From assembly GCA_033297075.1 (NCBI GenBank), contig MU858159.1, forward strand, positions 1-64,000: a stretch of 64,000 nt of DNA. The letters are read 5' to 3'. Shown in pieces: positions 11,609-23,100 of this stretch. The notes under the pieces were generated by a model, which saw only the letters and a program-made list of their open reading frames with translations, did no database searches and was not told the origin of the DNA. Within the stretch, counting starts at the first letter, position 1; each line of letters starts with the position of its first letter. The stretch is from Rhypophila decipiens. Lineage: Eukaryota; Ascomycota; Sordariomycetes; Sordariales; Naviculisporaceae. The translations under genes and the position numbers were made by a program.

Positions 11609-13492
11609 AGCACCCTTACCCTTACTTTTGTCTCCCGTGGAAAGTGCTCGTTGTTAGAGGCGTGGTCTGTTTATTTTTGTTTTTCGGGTATTTTCTTTTT
11701 GGCCTGCCTACATATACATGCCCAAAGCACATAGTCTAGCTGGTATTTCGACAGCTCAGTTATATTGATATGGGTTATATGTTGCTTGCCATATCTCTCT
11801 ACATGATACGCGAGTTAACTACATATTTCATACTGCAGCGTTATCTCATTTTTCAAAGAAAAAAGAGTCGTCAGACCGTCTTACGGCTTGGCTATCGACC
11901 CTTCACTGACAAGAATAGTCGCTCCGATGCTGCCTGATTGTTTTGCCCATATGCGTCCCTGCCTGATCAAGGATCGACCCGTCTGTCAAGCACAGACAGT
12001 TGGTTCATCCTGCAAGAACTGATCAGGTGAGGCGCCGTACATGCCAGAGTTCAGATAAAGTTTCACGCCATCACAGACTGGGGCCACTTGGTCAAGGAAG
12101 ACGGTAACTTCCGTTAAAGAAGACTGATTGATATCGACAGGGAAGCTTCTCGACGAGAAAGAAAGGACCTCATCTAGCAGTAGACAGGACACCAAGGACA
12201 CATCTTACATGCCTAGCCTTGGACATGCTGCAAAGTTTGGTAACGTGTACGTAATATACACCACCGTGGTAGGTAGTTTGACATATTGGTCAGGAGGACA
12301 GAACCAATTCTCCTCTTCGAGAAGCCGTTAGATGATGATCGAAGATGTAAAATACCACCCGGCATTGCGAATAGTCGATTGCCGATATCTTGACCTACCT
12401 AGATAGTCACGTAGGTAAGGAGAGGCCGATTCGTATACTTTATCGTTGTACCGAGTTCTTAACTACCTACGGCAGGTGCCTACCAAGCTGCCTGCCCAGA
12501 TGCCGAGCTCCTGAACTTGATCTTGGGGAGCAGGATATCTCGTAATAGCAAAATGGACTGATGATGGGTCAACTCTCGATCCGTTCATTTTCGGGCTGCT
12601 GTCGATCCCTCACGGATAACGGTATTCTAGCTATTCAAAGCCGAATCCTCGCATCTCCCAGGAAGGAGGGCAGTCAAAGTGGGAGATAAGGCTGAGGAGA
12701 GCATAAATGTCGATTAATCCCATCCGTAGTTCGGGCATATGCTCTCGTGGAGGACTTTGACTGGTCAACTTGGCGTCAACTTGCCCATCCATGAAGATCT
12801 TCGCGTGAACTGTAGTGTATGTACACTAAAATGGTCACCGGGAAAGGATCGATGAGATTAGGGATCCAGAAGGTTCGAACTGCTCCATCGAGATGGGCAA
12901 AAGTGAAAGGTAATCGGGTACCAAGCAAGAAGAACGAGAATGAGGGGCAGTAGATTAGAACATATCAAGCAAAGATCATCGCGTATTTGTATCAAAACGA
13001 AATCAGCTCACTGGCAATAAACCTTGTCCACCCCTCCATCAAAATGCAAGTGATAATGCAATTAGGGACTGTGGTATGATCATCATCGAGATCGATGATG
13101 GGGAGTTTGGGCTCCATAAACTCATTGCGCACGCACTCACGTGGCACTAAACGGACCACTGGGAACCACTCAATCGCCGATCGTCCATTTCTGTCAACTC
13201 CTGTCACCTTTGACAAATTCTAGCGTTTACGGGATTGAAAATCCTTCGGGGGATATCAGATGACGAGAAGGAAAGAAGAAACGTCGTAGTATCGCCCCTT
13301 TTGCACACTACCGGACACAAATGGGAGAATCGGGAAAAGATGCCCACTTTCTAGTGCCAGGCATCGGCACCTACCGGTATCCGAACTCGTGGATTTGGTC
13401 GCCTTGTGCCTCTCGTAGGCGAACTGTTATTTTTGTTCCAGAATTGAATTGAAACTTTCCAAAAAAAGGGTTGCCAGATCCAAGTCAAACGT
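11609..13492. other. Intergenic desert between tRNA-Met and the inverted-repeat element
   Basis: No convincing gene is seen. Around 12395-12500 there are several CCTACC/GGTAGG words in both directions, a kind of short simple motif also seen near 20750, 20945 and 39848 in this window. Confidence 0.4.
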
Positions 13493-13517
13493 TACCCGTC
13501 AAGAGCTATAATCGCCC

Positions 13518-13546
13518 CTGACCCTCTAGCTCCGCTAGAGGGTCAG
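13518..13546. repeat. Left subterminal hairpin of the inverted-repeat element
   Basis: A perfect 12-bp stem (CTGACCCTCTAG paired with CTAGAGGGTCAG) encloses the loop CTCCG. The outer stem bases equal those of the right-hand hairpin, but the inner five base pairs differ. Confidence 0.85.
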
Positions 13547-13600
13547 AACGGTTGATTCGATAAAAAACGGTTGATTCGATAATTTCTTACTCACCACATA

Positions 13601-13707
13601 TAACCCTAACCCTGGACCAAATGTAGTACGTGCACCACTCAAATCACCACGCATAACCCTAACCCTGCAGTGACTGTGGCCCGTACACAATGTCAGGGTT
13701 AGGGTTA
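13601..13707. repeat. Telomere-like TTAGGG units inside the element
   Basis: TAACCCTAACCCT occurs at 13601-13613 and 13654-13666, and its reverse complement at 13695-13707. Each is two telomeric hexamers. The first two are preceded by similar CACCAC(A/G)(T/C)A words, so they look like degenerate direct repeats. This is far too short to be a telomere tract. Confidence 0.85.
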
Positions 13708-13759
13708 TCTATGGGAAAAATACATTATCGAATCAACCGTTTTTTATCGAATCAACCGT

Positions 13760-13790
13760 CCTGACCCCAATGCTCCGCATTGGGGTCAGG
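13760..13790. repeat. Right subterminal hairpin of the inverted-repeat element
   Basis: A perfect 13-bp stem (CCTGACCCCAATG paired with CATTGGGGTCAGG) encloses the same loop, CTCCG, as the left hairpin. Changes in the inner stem relative to the left copy occur on both sides, so pairing is kept. Confidence 0.85.
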
Positions 13791-13814
13791 TGCGATTATA
13801 GCTCTTGACGGGTA

Positions 13815-16777
13815 TTCGAGGCTGATAGCTGCCTCGAGAAAAGGGGTTTAGAAAAAAAAACCCAGAAGATTTTACCCCTCACTTATACAACCTGATATGT
13901 CTCGGCCGGATGCTGCTTCTGTTGCAAGACCAGTCTCAAAGGACCCTTTTTACATATTCCTTTTCTGCGAAATAATCGTTTAAAGGCCGAGACACACAGC
14001 TACCCAAAGTCACACCGTTGGGATATTTTCTAACCCTCGACAGTCGACACAGCAAAGACTAAACTACTACAACATGAGAACGGTGAACCTTTCGACGGGT
14101 GAGTTCATGCCGTGGCACCCCCTTTTGATAGTCCACTACGACATGAGAACATGCGTGGAATCGAGAACGGATCGAGGGATCGGAAAGTTGCGAATTGCCA
14201 TGTTCTCCTGTGAAAATTCGATGGTGGAAGGAGGAGCAAGCTGACCGATCCTACCTGGCCCCTGCCCACTGATTGGACAGTGGGAAGCTGCTGTGTGAGT
14301 GGGCTTGTTTCTGCCCGCCAGCCCACCGAGCCTGCTGGATTCTAGAACAGCAGATCAAGCAGCCGAGACATGGCCCCACGAATACATTAAAAACGCCTCC
14401 TGAGACTGCTATCTCTGTCTGTCTTTTTGGCATTAGGCCCATGATTCTGTGCGCTATGATATATCAAAATGTTAGATCCTTCCAAGCACAACTAATGCCG
14501 TTTGTGATGAGACCCAGAGTCGGGGGACGGGACAGAAACGGCTTAAGAAAGAAGTCCTGGGTACATCCTTACAGAATCTAATTAGTCCCGAACCACACCT
14601 TTACCTCCGGCATCCTGTTCAAAGTTCTGAGAAACGTGTTGAGGTATTACCAATCACAGACACAACGTGTCGTTGATTGATGGCTACGCCTCCCAAAGCA
14701 ACCGAATCCATGACAGCACTCCGATGCCTTTCCCAGCGGGATCTTTCTTCCCCGGCGGTTTGTCTTGGAAAAGACTGAGTGAAATATAGCAATGCCGGCG
14801 CATCCACGGCGCACGCTACCGAAGACAAGCACTGATCGAGCGCTGTGCCCTGAGATCGAAACTTTTCGCTGTCACGACCAATCGCGCATCCCACCCGTCC
14901 TTTGCAACCTGCACGTCCTGGGTTGCTAATATGCACGGCCCAAGGTAAACTGTAACTTATGTGGAAGGTCCGGAGGGTAAATCGTTCGATGAAGAAGAAG
15001 AAATGGGCCGAGTTGTTGCTGGAGGCGTCCCGAGGCCGTTCGCAGGTCGTTCACCGGCCTGTTGATATGGCTGAATCTCACTCTCTGCTGGCGGCGATCA
15101 AATGGTGTTTTATCAATTCTCAATTCGTATCCGTATCACCGAGCAATCAAGCCTCCATGTCAAATTTAAGTTGTTGGGGGGACAGCGGGGAGAGGCTAGG
15201 GAATAATCAGCCCAGGCCGAACCTGAAACACCCGTGATTTACACACGGAGATTGATGTTAGTTCAGATGCTCCATGACAGCTGGGGCAGACCCTCCAAAC
15301 GCTGGGCTTGGCGAACTATCGGTTTGAAAGATATTTCGGTCCGGTAATAAGGAACAAAGAAATACTCACAGTGAGGATTTTGCATCATTTGTTAACTGCC
15401 CGGAGAAGAGTATGGAAAAGCGTCTTCTGTGTGCTGCAAAGACAGACGGACTCCCAGGCCGGGCCGTACCCCTTTGAGTCCTGAAAGAGGCCCGCCCCCA
15501 GAAGGCTTTTTAAAGGGTGACGATCCGGCCGTTGAAATCTGGAAACAAATGCATTTTGGGTGCGGGCAGGTGGGTCTGAACTGTTTGCAACACTCTCTGC
15601 CGCCGCGAACTGAGGATCGGGATTTCGCAGAGAGATCAGTCAATGCACTTAACCGATATTCATTTCACAATATTTAATTCCACACAACCAACATTAAATA
15701 CGTACCGGATCTACCTCCTGCTAGAGCAATTTTTCACTTACAGAATACCGTCCTTGACCGAGGTCAGGAGAAGGGTCCTTTCTGGGAACAGGAACGCAGT
15801 TTGAAAGCAAATCACTCTGGTGAATTCGAGTGCAGAAGTGGTGCACCGCCCTCTACACACACATAGATTCCATGGTCACGATGGTCTTGTCATGTACGCA
15901 ACCAACAATGTGATAATACATGTCCAGCTGGCTACACTCAGCAGGAGTGAGAGGTAACTCGCCGAGACATGAGTTGCGGCTGGTCAGTCATGTCTCCTTT
16001 GACCAGTGCCCAAGTTCGGCGGATTCCGGAGTTTCCGTTTCACAAACTTATGCATAGATGGGTAAGCAACGTATCGAATTTGGAAGGTGTACTTATTGTA
16101 TACGGGATAATACGGATAATTTGTCCTCAAGATGGATTTTATCGACTCTGGCTTGAAGTCAGGTTCATCATGCTGTATAGAATCATAAAGCAATCTGGCC
16201 AGTCCTACGTACTCTCCTGTTGACGCCTGGGGCAGAGGGCTGGTGAATGTGAACTCGACACCGAGTTCAGATTTCACGTGAGCATGTTTAAAGTGTTTTC
16301 GGCCTATTTTAATCGACTGCAGGCGGCGGGGTCGTACAGTCACTTGGGAGACACGCAACATGTTGCTGTGAGGGATCAGCTTGCACCGTTTGTGAAATGC
16401 ACGCATGCATGGATATCATGTAAAGATAGCCTCAGTAAGCGAATATTCATTTCCGAGGTGTTGACGGGCAAGAGAAACGCTAGGAACCGCCCCTCCCCTG
16501 CCGCTGCCTGCGTCTTTGCTGCTCCTTGCAAGTACCCAGGTACCTGCAACCTCGGACTTTTGTCGTCACTCAGCGTTTTTCCCTGGGCCCCCTGCCTTAC
16601 ATCACATCCTGGTCCACTTGACACACCCTGGACTGTGTCACTGTGGTGGGTTGGTGAGTCTAGAGTCCAGACTTGCACGCATACAAAGTCCTGGCCCGGC
16701 CCAGAAATTACTCCCCCTTTCGATTCAGTGAAATAGAACCTTCTGCTCCTCCTCGAAACACATCTTCACCAGGCTCA
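13815..16777. other. Long region upstream of the CxxC/CxxC protein gene
   Basis: About 3 kb without a supportable gene. Open frames of up to about 150 codons exist, but they lack ATG starts, splice logic or known motifs. The last 200 bases are C/T-rich, as expected near a fungal transcription start. Confidence 0.4.
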
Positions 16778-16837
16778 ATGCTTCTTGGCACGATCTATCA
16801 GCCCATCAAGGCCAACTACTTATTCATAGCACGATAA
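16778..16837 (+). promoter_or_regulatory. Possible upstream ORF in the leader of the CxxC/CxxC protein gene
   Basis: An ATG at 16778 opens a 19-codon frame (MLLGTIYQPIKANYLFIAR) ending in TAA, 99 bases before the main start. It would reduce translation of the main frame if the transcript starts upstream of it; the transcription start is not known. Confidence 0.3.
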
Positions 16838-16936
16838 CCACCCACCTACACTTCCTCTCTCAACCACGTCAACGACACTTCCACTCACCTAGCCAGACAC
16901 TTGGGACAGCACTTGCCTTGTCCTCCTCGTTCTAGA

Positions 16937-17221
16937 ATGTCCTCGTCACGACCCAAACCGCGCTACTTGGCCTCATCATCTACTTCTTCATACTCGGCCT
17001 CTGATTCAGACCTCTCGTCCTCAGCTTCGTCATCCTCAGTAAGACACAGCATGGATTCGACACAGCGACCGGCCGTGCAAGTCGCCGTGCTCCGCTGCCT
17101 GCGCTGCGCACGTGCCGAAGAGATCACCTCAACAGACCACCCAAGCTCTTCCGGTATGGTCCAAATAGGGACCAATATCTATTACTGCAACAGATGCGCC
17201 AAGATGGTCGGATATACGTGA
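16937..17221 (+). CDS. Small CxxC/CxxC (zinc-ribbon-like) protein, function unknown
   Basis: An intronless frame encodes 94 residues from the ATG at 16937. Residues 1-45 are very Ser-rich. The C-terminal half carries two CxxC pairs, CLRC (Cys54, Cys57) and CNRC (Cys84, Cys87), 26 residues apart, in the contexts VAVLRCLRCARAEEI and IGTNIYYCNRCAKMVGY. This spacing fits a zinc ribbon. The frame stays open a little upstream, but there is no earlier ATG. I do not recognise a named family; the fold is inferred from cysteine spacing. The gene stands alone between deserts of about 7 kb and 6 kb, an arrangement often seen for developmentally controlled genes. It could instead be a small structural zinc-binding protein. 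Confidence 0.65.
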   Translation: MSSSRPKPRYLASSSTSSYSASDSDLSSSASSSSVRHSMDSTQRPAVQVAVLRCLRCARAEEITSTDHPSSSGMVQIGTNIYYCNRCAKMVGYT

Positions 17222-20200
17222 TCTCGCTTCCCGTCGGTGTCTTTCGAACGTTTGATTTGTCCAGATAATGGCTCAGATATACTCAACCACGCCGACTGAA
17301 AAGGGTCGGACAATGGCACTGGTTTCTCTTTCACTCTACGACCATCTTTCAGTACAAGATGGACCACGGCGGGCGGACCTCATCTTGGACCTCATCTCCC
17401 AAACTGCCGTGCTTCACGCTCAAGGGGCACAAGGCCATCCCGGACCGAGGAGAAAGCTGTCTGATTACGATCATATGGGATTAATCCCACACGCACCGAA
17501 CTTCGACAGCGAGAGGTCGGCCTCTCGCCCTCTCCGATAGCGATAGTCGATCACCGGCAAAGAGTCACAAACACTCGCTCCTGATATATGATGCTTGGGC
17601 GGCGACTCAGGGGCAGTTCATCAAACGCTGTCCCACTAAGAACGGATCGGGCGATCGCACAACTAAGGTGGACAGTTGTGCAACATGCCATTGGCTTTCA
17701 CCGGCAAGCCAGGAATTCCAGCACAAGGATCGATGCTTCTAGGCATCAAAAATTCGCTGCTGCAGGCCGCTCAGAAAGGGGATGATGGGGCCACCGGTGT
17801 TCGCGGGTTCAGAGCCACTCGAAAGTTTTGAGCTTCCCGTGCAGCGCCTCACTGAGGGCTGGACTGGTCCAGACTCTTGGACTGACAGTTCTCGGCCGTT
17901 CATCCGACACGACTCTATTGGGACTACCCCACTTTGCACTCACAAACCCCCTTGATGTGTCGTGCCAAGACTCTGACGTCGATTTCTTTCATGATGGTGG
18001 GGTCTCTTGGAATTTCAGGGGTCAAGCTCAATTTTGCTAGCGAACACCGCCAACAACCTTGTTGCTCTGAGGTTGGGGGTCAATTATTTTTCTCTCCACC
18101 GACTTGTTCTAGGCTACGGGGTCTTGGGTAGAACCAGACTGGATCAGGATATCACAATACGGGAATTCTTCTGTTTTCTATTGGCATTCGGGAATCTTCA
18201 AGCGAGGCGTTCGGTGTTCATATTCATGTGAACAATTTTTCTTGGGCTAATTGGAGATACCGCATCATCATGTTTACTTGGAGCATCGTGTGCCTGGTGC
18301 ACCTTGGTATACGGTATAGATACTCGGGGCGGAGGGCGGTATCGGAGTGCAATTACAAGTCTTATAATAATGAAACTGCATCCTTTCTGATTCAACACCA
18401 TATTAATTCCAAACCTTGTGCAATGTGACTTTTACCTTGGCTCTGCTGTTTCGGGGCACGTTTGGGTTCAGTCTACACCTCAGGTTACACATGTAGCTGG
18501 TTGCTGCTGAGCTGACGAGAGCAAATGCCGAGGTGTCCGGCCGGCCCTGAGATCTCAACGACAATCTCGACGGCCAGGGGCTGGGATTCAGGGATTGTGT
18601 GTCCTTGACGCTCCACTGGAGTGAAGCTTGTTCAACTTTGTTCACCGCAAGGATTTTCGGAGATTTCTTTTGTGGACACCTAGGGCTTCTATAATTAAAA
18701 GGCTCAAATAAACACTTCCAGGAAACACCGAGAGACTATACCCGTTATGTTGCATTATCTGCATATTGAGTCGACAGTTGCATCTCGTGTATGTACAGTA
18801 CATTGGTCTTTCTTTTTCTTTGCTGATTTGCGTCAGGTTTGTCTTGAACTCTTTGAGGCTTCTTGATCATTGATTGCTCGATACCAGACCGCCTAGATAG
18901 CTTGAAGTCAGACTCACTTCAGCTAGATAAGGCAAGACCGAGTTTTTGAGTAATGATCACCAAAACACTGATAAACATTAATTTGCTTGTTTCGGCGGTT
19001 ATCTCTGAAGTCATGAATATGGAGGGTCTCATTGCTTCACATTACCCGTCATCGACATGTTCACTTTTGAAGAACCAGCAAATAAACAGCACCTCGCCAA
19101 GAGCGGCTCTTTGTCCGAGTTGTGTTCCTGATATCCGCATATAAACAATCCAACATTACTCCGTATGTGGTGCTTCTATCTGATCCAATATGTAATAAAC
19201 CTCTTCCGTGTTGTGGTGACAACCCGGATATTGATCAACAAGGTACGTAGGATCAAGGGAAGGCATGTTCGGTGGTTCCTTCCCATCCATCCCGTCCTCT
19301 CAACAACCACTTTCCGTTGGACCACGTTTGAAGAAGTGAGCCCTCACGACAGAATCCTGCCCTCCTACCTTGCTGCTTGCTTCAGGACCCCAGACCCTCA
19401 AAAGCTGCAACAGCTGCTTGCCTACCTAACCAATCAAGACAATTATCCGTTCAATAAAGAAGCATTGCATAACAGCGGCATTGAAGCGATTGGAGGTTGT
19501 CGTGAAGACCTCAATGGCAGATATCCACCACACGACCCCTCATTCGTTGGTCGTGAGAGCCTTCCCCCCACCCCCCAGGTTTTCAACGGCTCGGCTGGGA
19601 ACTACTGCACAGATTATTTCTGACGATGACCTCATTGTACATTTCCCTGCTTCATCCTTCTTCGTCCCCTGGTCATCTTATGCTGCAAGAGTCCCACATA
19701 TCAAGCAGCAAATTTGTTGAGCTCGTCGAATTGGAAGAAGGCGGGTAGAGCTTGACTTGCCTAGCTTCACAGTTTCTGCTGCTGTGCTCTCCACCACGGA
19801 GTACGTAGGTCCAGAACTCGGAGCCGCTGAGGCCCAACAACACCCATTCCGCTCACCCCCAGCCAACCATCGTCGACCTCGTCGTGGTTACGTTCCTGTC
19901 CGACGACGGGAGAGAGAGAGAAAAGGGGAAACTCCCGAAATATGATGCAACTTACTCGTAACACCGCTGCTCTGTGCTTGTGCATAGGTAGCTACCGCAG
20001 ATTTATTCTTGCATCCGCGACTCCCGAGGGGTACTACCGTGCTACACTACACCACAGACTGCTCCGGAGGAGAGCTTCGAAGCCTTCGATATCGGCTCTC
20101 TTCATTCCCGACAAGGCAAAGCCAAGGCAAAAGCCAAGGCGAACACTCTCACTGACGACGGCGATGATGGAATTGTGATACGCTGTGAACCTGCTCCGAA

Positions 20201-23100
20201 GCCTCCGATGGGTCTGGAACTACGGGATGTGCTTCTGTTGTACGTGCTCCTGTTGTTAGTGGTGGTGAACAGACCTGAAGGTTGACGAGTGAGTGACGTG
20301 CGTGTATGGTCATCGTCATTCAGCTTTGCTTTTTCGTTGTGGTACTTCAGACCTCACGTGCGTGGTAGATAAGCTTACCTCGTTATCGAATCAGTTCTTG
20401 TGATGAGACTCGCGATACTCCGTATGGGGGTTTGGTGTTGTTGATCTCCTTGGTTTGCATTGACGTAGCTCATAGATTGGTGTCTGGAACTAATTATCCC
20501 AACCTGTCAAAGCTCGTGCTCATTATTTTGTAGTAAAGTATGATATTGGTTATACCAGTAGTCAAGTCAAGCCTCGGATGTCTCACTAGCTTAGGAGACC
20601 ATATCGGGGAAAAGCGACACAAACGTCGATTGGTCTGTCTCGGGGTTCAAGTTCGTTGTCGTTCTTGTGATTTGAAGTTCTCTCGAGTCTCAACCCTACA
20701 CCAAAACAAGACGCAGGGTCTTTTAGCCCAAACCACACCAAGAAGCCTGCCTACCTAAAATCTGTAGAGTTACATCATTCTCGCGGTATACCAAACCGTG
20801 CTTGCGTCTGGGTGGACATGGCAAAGCCGGAACTGGGCGGTCTGGCTGGCTAGGAAAATTCGCTCATAGCTTCATCATCGACAGCAGGGTCGAAAGAGGG
20901 GTCCTCCCACTAACCCGCCCTACGTCGGTGAGGTCCAAAGACCCTACCTACGTAGTGATGATGCACACAGGGAAGATGTAAGGGAGCGAAAAGAGGTCCC
21001 TGATCAAATGAGTCCCCTAAACCCCTAAGCTGGTCCCCTTCTTGATCGTCTGGTCAGGTGCTGTCATAGGGGTCCTCAACTTCATGTATGATGTCGGAGC
21101 TATCCACAGATCACCACTACGTAAGTGCCGTGGAAAGAATGACGATGGTTGAACTCACTGTGGTTGAGCACGTAGCCATGACCAAGAGGTCAAAGATAGG
21201 AAGTGTTACAGACAATTCGAAGCCGTCATCCGGAGGAACACTGTGACATGTTGACCAGTTCTCAGCCTCAACGTCCAGCTTCAGCGCTTAAAATGCACTA
21301 ACAATTTTCTCTTGGCTCAGTTCACTCACTGTTGAAAGTCTTGGCCAGACTGACGACAAGGTCTCTTGCTCACATGACAACTTCTGTCGAGCACGAACAA
21401 CCCCAAGTCCGTAAGATCGCCAGGGCCAAACCAACAGCAGAGTGATGAACAACTTGACTCCTTTCCCAAGCACACCATATGGTCGGTTAGTGAACATGGT
21501 TGGCTGTGTAACCAGCCTCTCAGCTGGCCCAGTCAACCTTTCCTTCGGCCCATTGCGGGGCAATGTGTCAGAAAATACTCCCTCCAAATCGGTCTTTACA
21601 TGCGAGATCGAATTGCCAAAAAGTTCCTTCATACACGTACAATGACCCATGAAAAAGGGTTGTGAATAACCTCACCCGGATCCGAAACCCCCAAACAACA
21701 AAAACACAAAGGACAAATTTCCCGGCCAAGAGACTGACCCAGGTCTCAGCCAGCTACCACAGCGAGGAGATACACAAACCGCCAAGTGCCAAGTCCATCT
21801 GGTATTATGTAATACTACGGAGCAATTTGTCCGGAAGCTTGGAATTTTCGTAATTCTTTAACAAAGAAGCAAGCCAGGCGGCTTGGCGGAGATGGTTGCC
21901 CGTTTTCAGAGGGACAAAACGCTGCTGTTCAAGCTGTTGTGAAGTTTCGCCAAGCCGAGTTCAGCGTTCACAGCGTTTAGCTTTGCGTGTTTTCTTTGTT
22001 TCTGTGGCCATGTGGGTAAGGATACCCGCAGAGTTTAGAGTGAGATCGGGACTTCCTATCGGGGTTTGGCCCCGGTTGGCGGCTTGTGTACCGTCAATTC
22101 GCCCCGGCCGTCAGACAAAACCTCAGTCAGTTGCTCAACTTTTGTGCGAGTGACAGGTACGCGGGACCGTTCTCTTTGTTTCGTCCTGAGCCTAGATTTG
22201 CTCCCCGTTATTCCTCGGTTCATAGGAAACGGGGAAGCAAAGCTCCTGGATGATAGCTTGATGTAGCAAAGGAAAGCAAAGAGAACCAAAATAGCCGAAA
22301 GCAAGATGCCAAAAAGGATCTTCTGGTTCCAAGGTCTGCCTGCAGCATGCAGCAAACAGCAGCGAGATAGCAGATCCTCTAGAAACAGCAAAAGGGAAGG
22401 CATGTTGGCTTGCTTACCCACTGCGGATGGCTAGTCCAGGCACGCCATTCCGCCAGGACGTATCTGTGCATGATGAGTCTGTATCATCCAGAAGAGTATC
22501 GCGTCAAGGACCCATCCGCCCGTCTTCTGCACAGCCAAGAATGAAACTAGTAAACGGTTGGCAGCCCGCCCGCCCTGCCTCGTGTGCTCGGCTTTCGTCA
22601 GGGCCAGGACAAAAAGGTGGGGAATAGTGTCCCGCCGCGGGATAGGAATAACCTCAGTTCTGGTTACTTGCATGACCTTGTTACCGTAACTTTCCGTCTT
22701 CCTCCTCATTACATGCATACCGGTCCTTGAATTACACAGCGTTCACCTTACATGCTCCCCCATGCTCACCTATAGACAAAACTCCCAGAATTGTACCCCC
22801 ATCACACAGAGACAACACCGTGGTAGACCGAACCCCTGATCCTGTCCGAAATGCAAGAAGGGTCTGACCATTTCCATTCCCATCACCCATGCTAATCGAG
22901 CAGACTACTGCCGCTACCCATAACTCCAAGACAAAAAGTACTGAACATCACAAGATATGTTCCAGCACAGGTCTCAAACCCTTAGATGTAACAGCCCAAT
23001 AAGCGTGCTAGGAAACGAGCAGTTAATAAACAAATATACGAACAAAAAACGCCACATAATCTTTTCAAAACCAGCAACTGGGAGGACAGAAGCGTGGGTT
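17222..23100. other. Gene desert, 5.9 kb
   Basis: No gene is supportable on either strand. The best open frames are 19165-19623 (plus, 152 codons, from an ATG) and 22056-22421 (minus, with one hydrophobic stretch); neither has a recognised domain or splice-supported extension. Purine-rich patches occur near 19905-19930 and 20115-20140. The region may carry long regulatory DNA or noncoding transcripts, but nothing in it shows this directly. Confidence 0.4.

Larger units (their letters stand above)
13493..13814. mobile_element. Short non-autonomous inverted-repeat element (MITE-like) with TA target duplication
   Basis: The 318-bp body (13495-13812) is flanked by TA on both sides. Its ends are inverted repeats that begin CCCGTCAAGAGCTATAATCG and match perfectly for the first 21 bases. 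The match continues, interrupted by a hairpin in each arm, through two tandem copies of ACGGTTGATTCGATA per arm. No coding capacity is present. TA duplication plus terminal repeats fits a Tc1/mariner-type miniature element; family assignment is inference. The middle, about 13588-13725, carries telomere-like units. Confidence 0.8.

Noticed and set aside
19165..19623. 152-codon plus-strand frame in the desert
   Set aside because: No domain or signal recognised; a frame of this length can occur by chance in 6 kb.
22056..22421. Minus-strand frame with one hydrophobic segment
   Set aside because: One membrane-like stretch is not enough; no family, splice support or convincing context.
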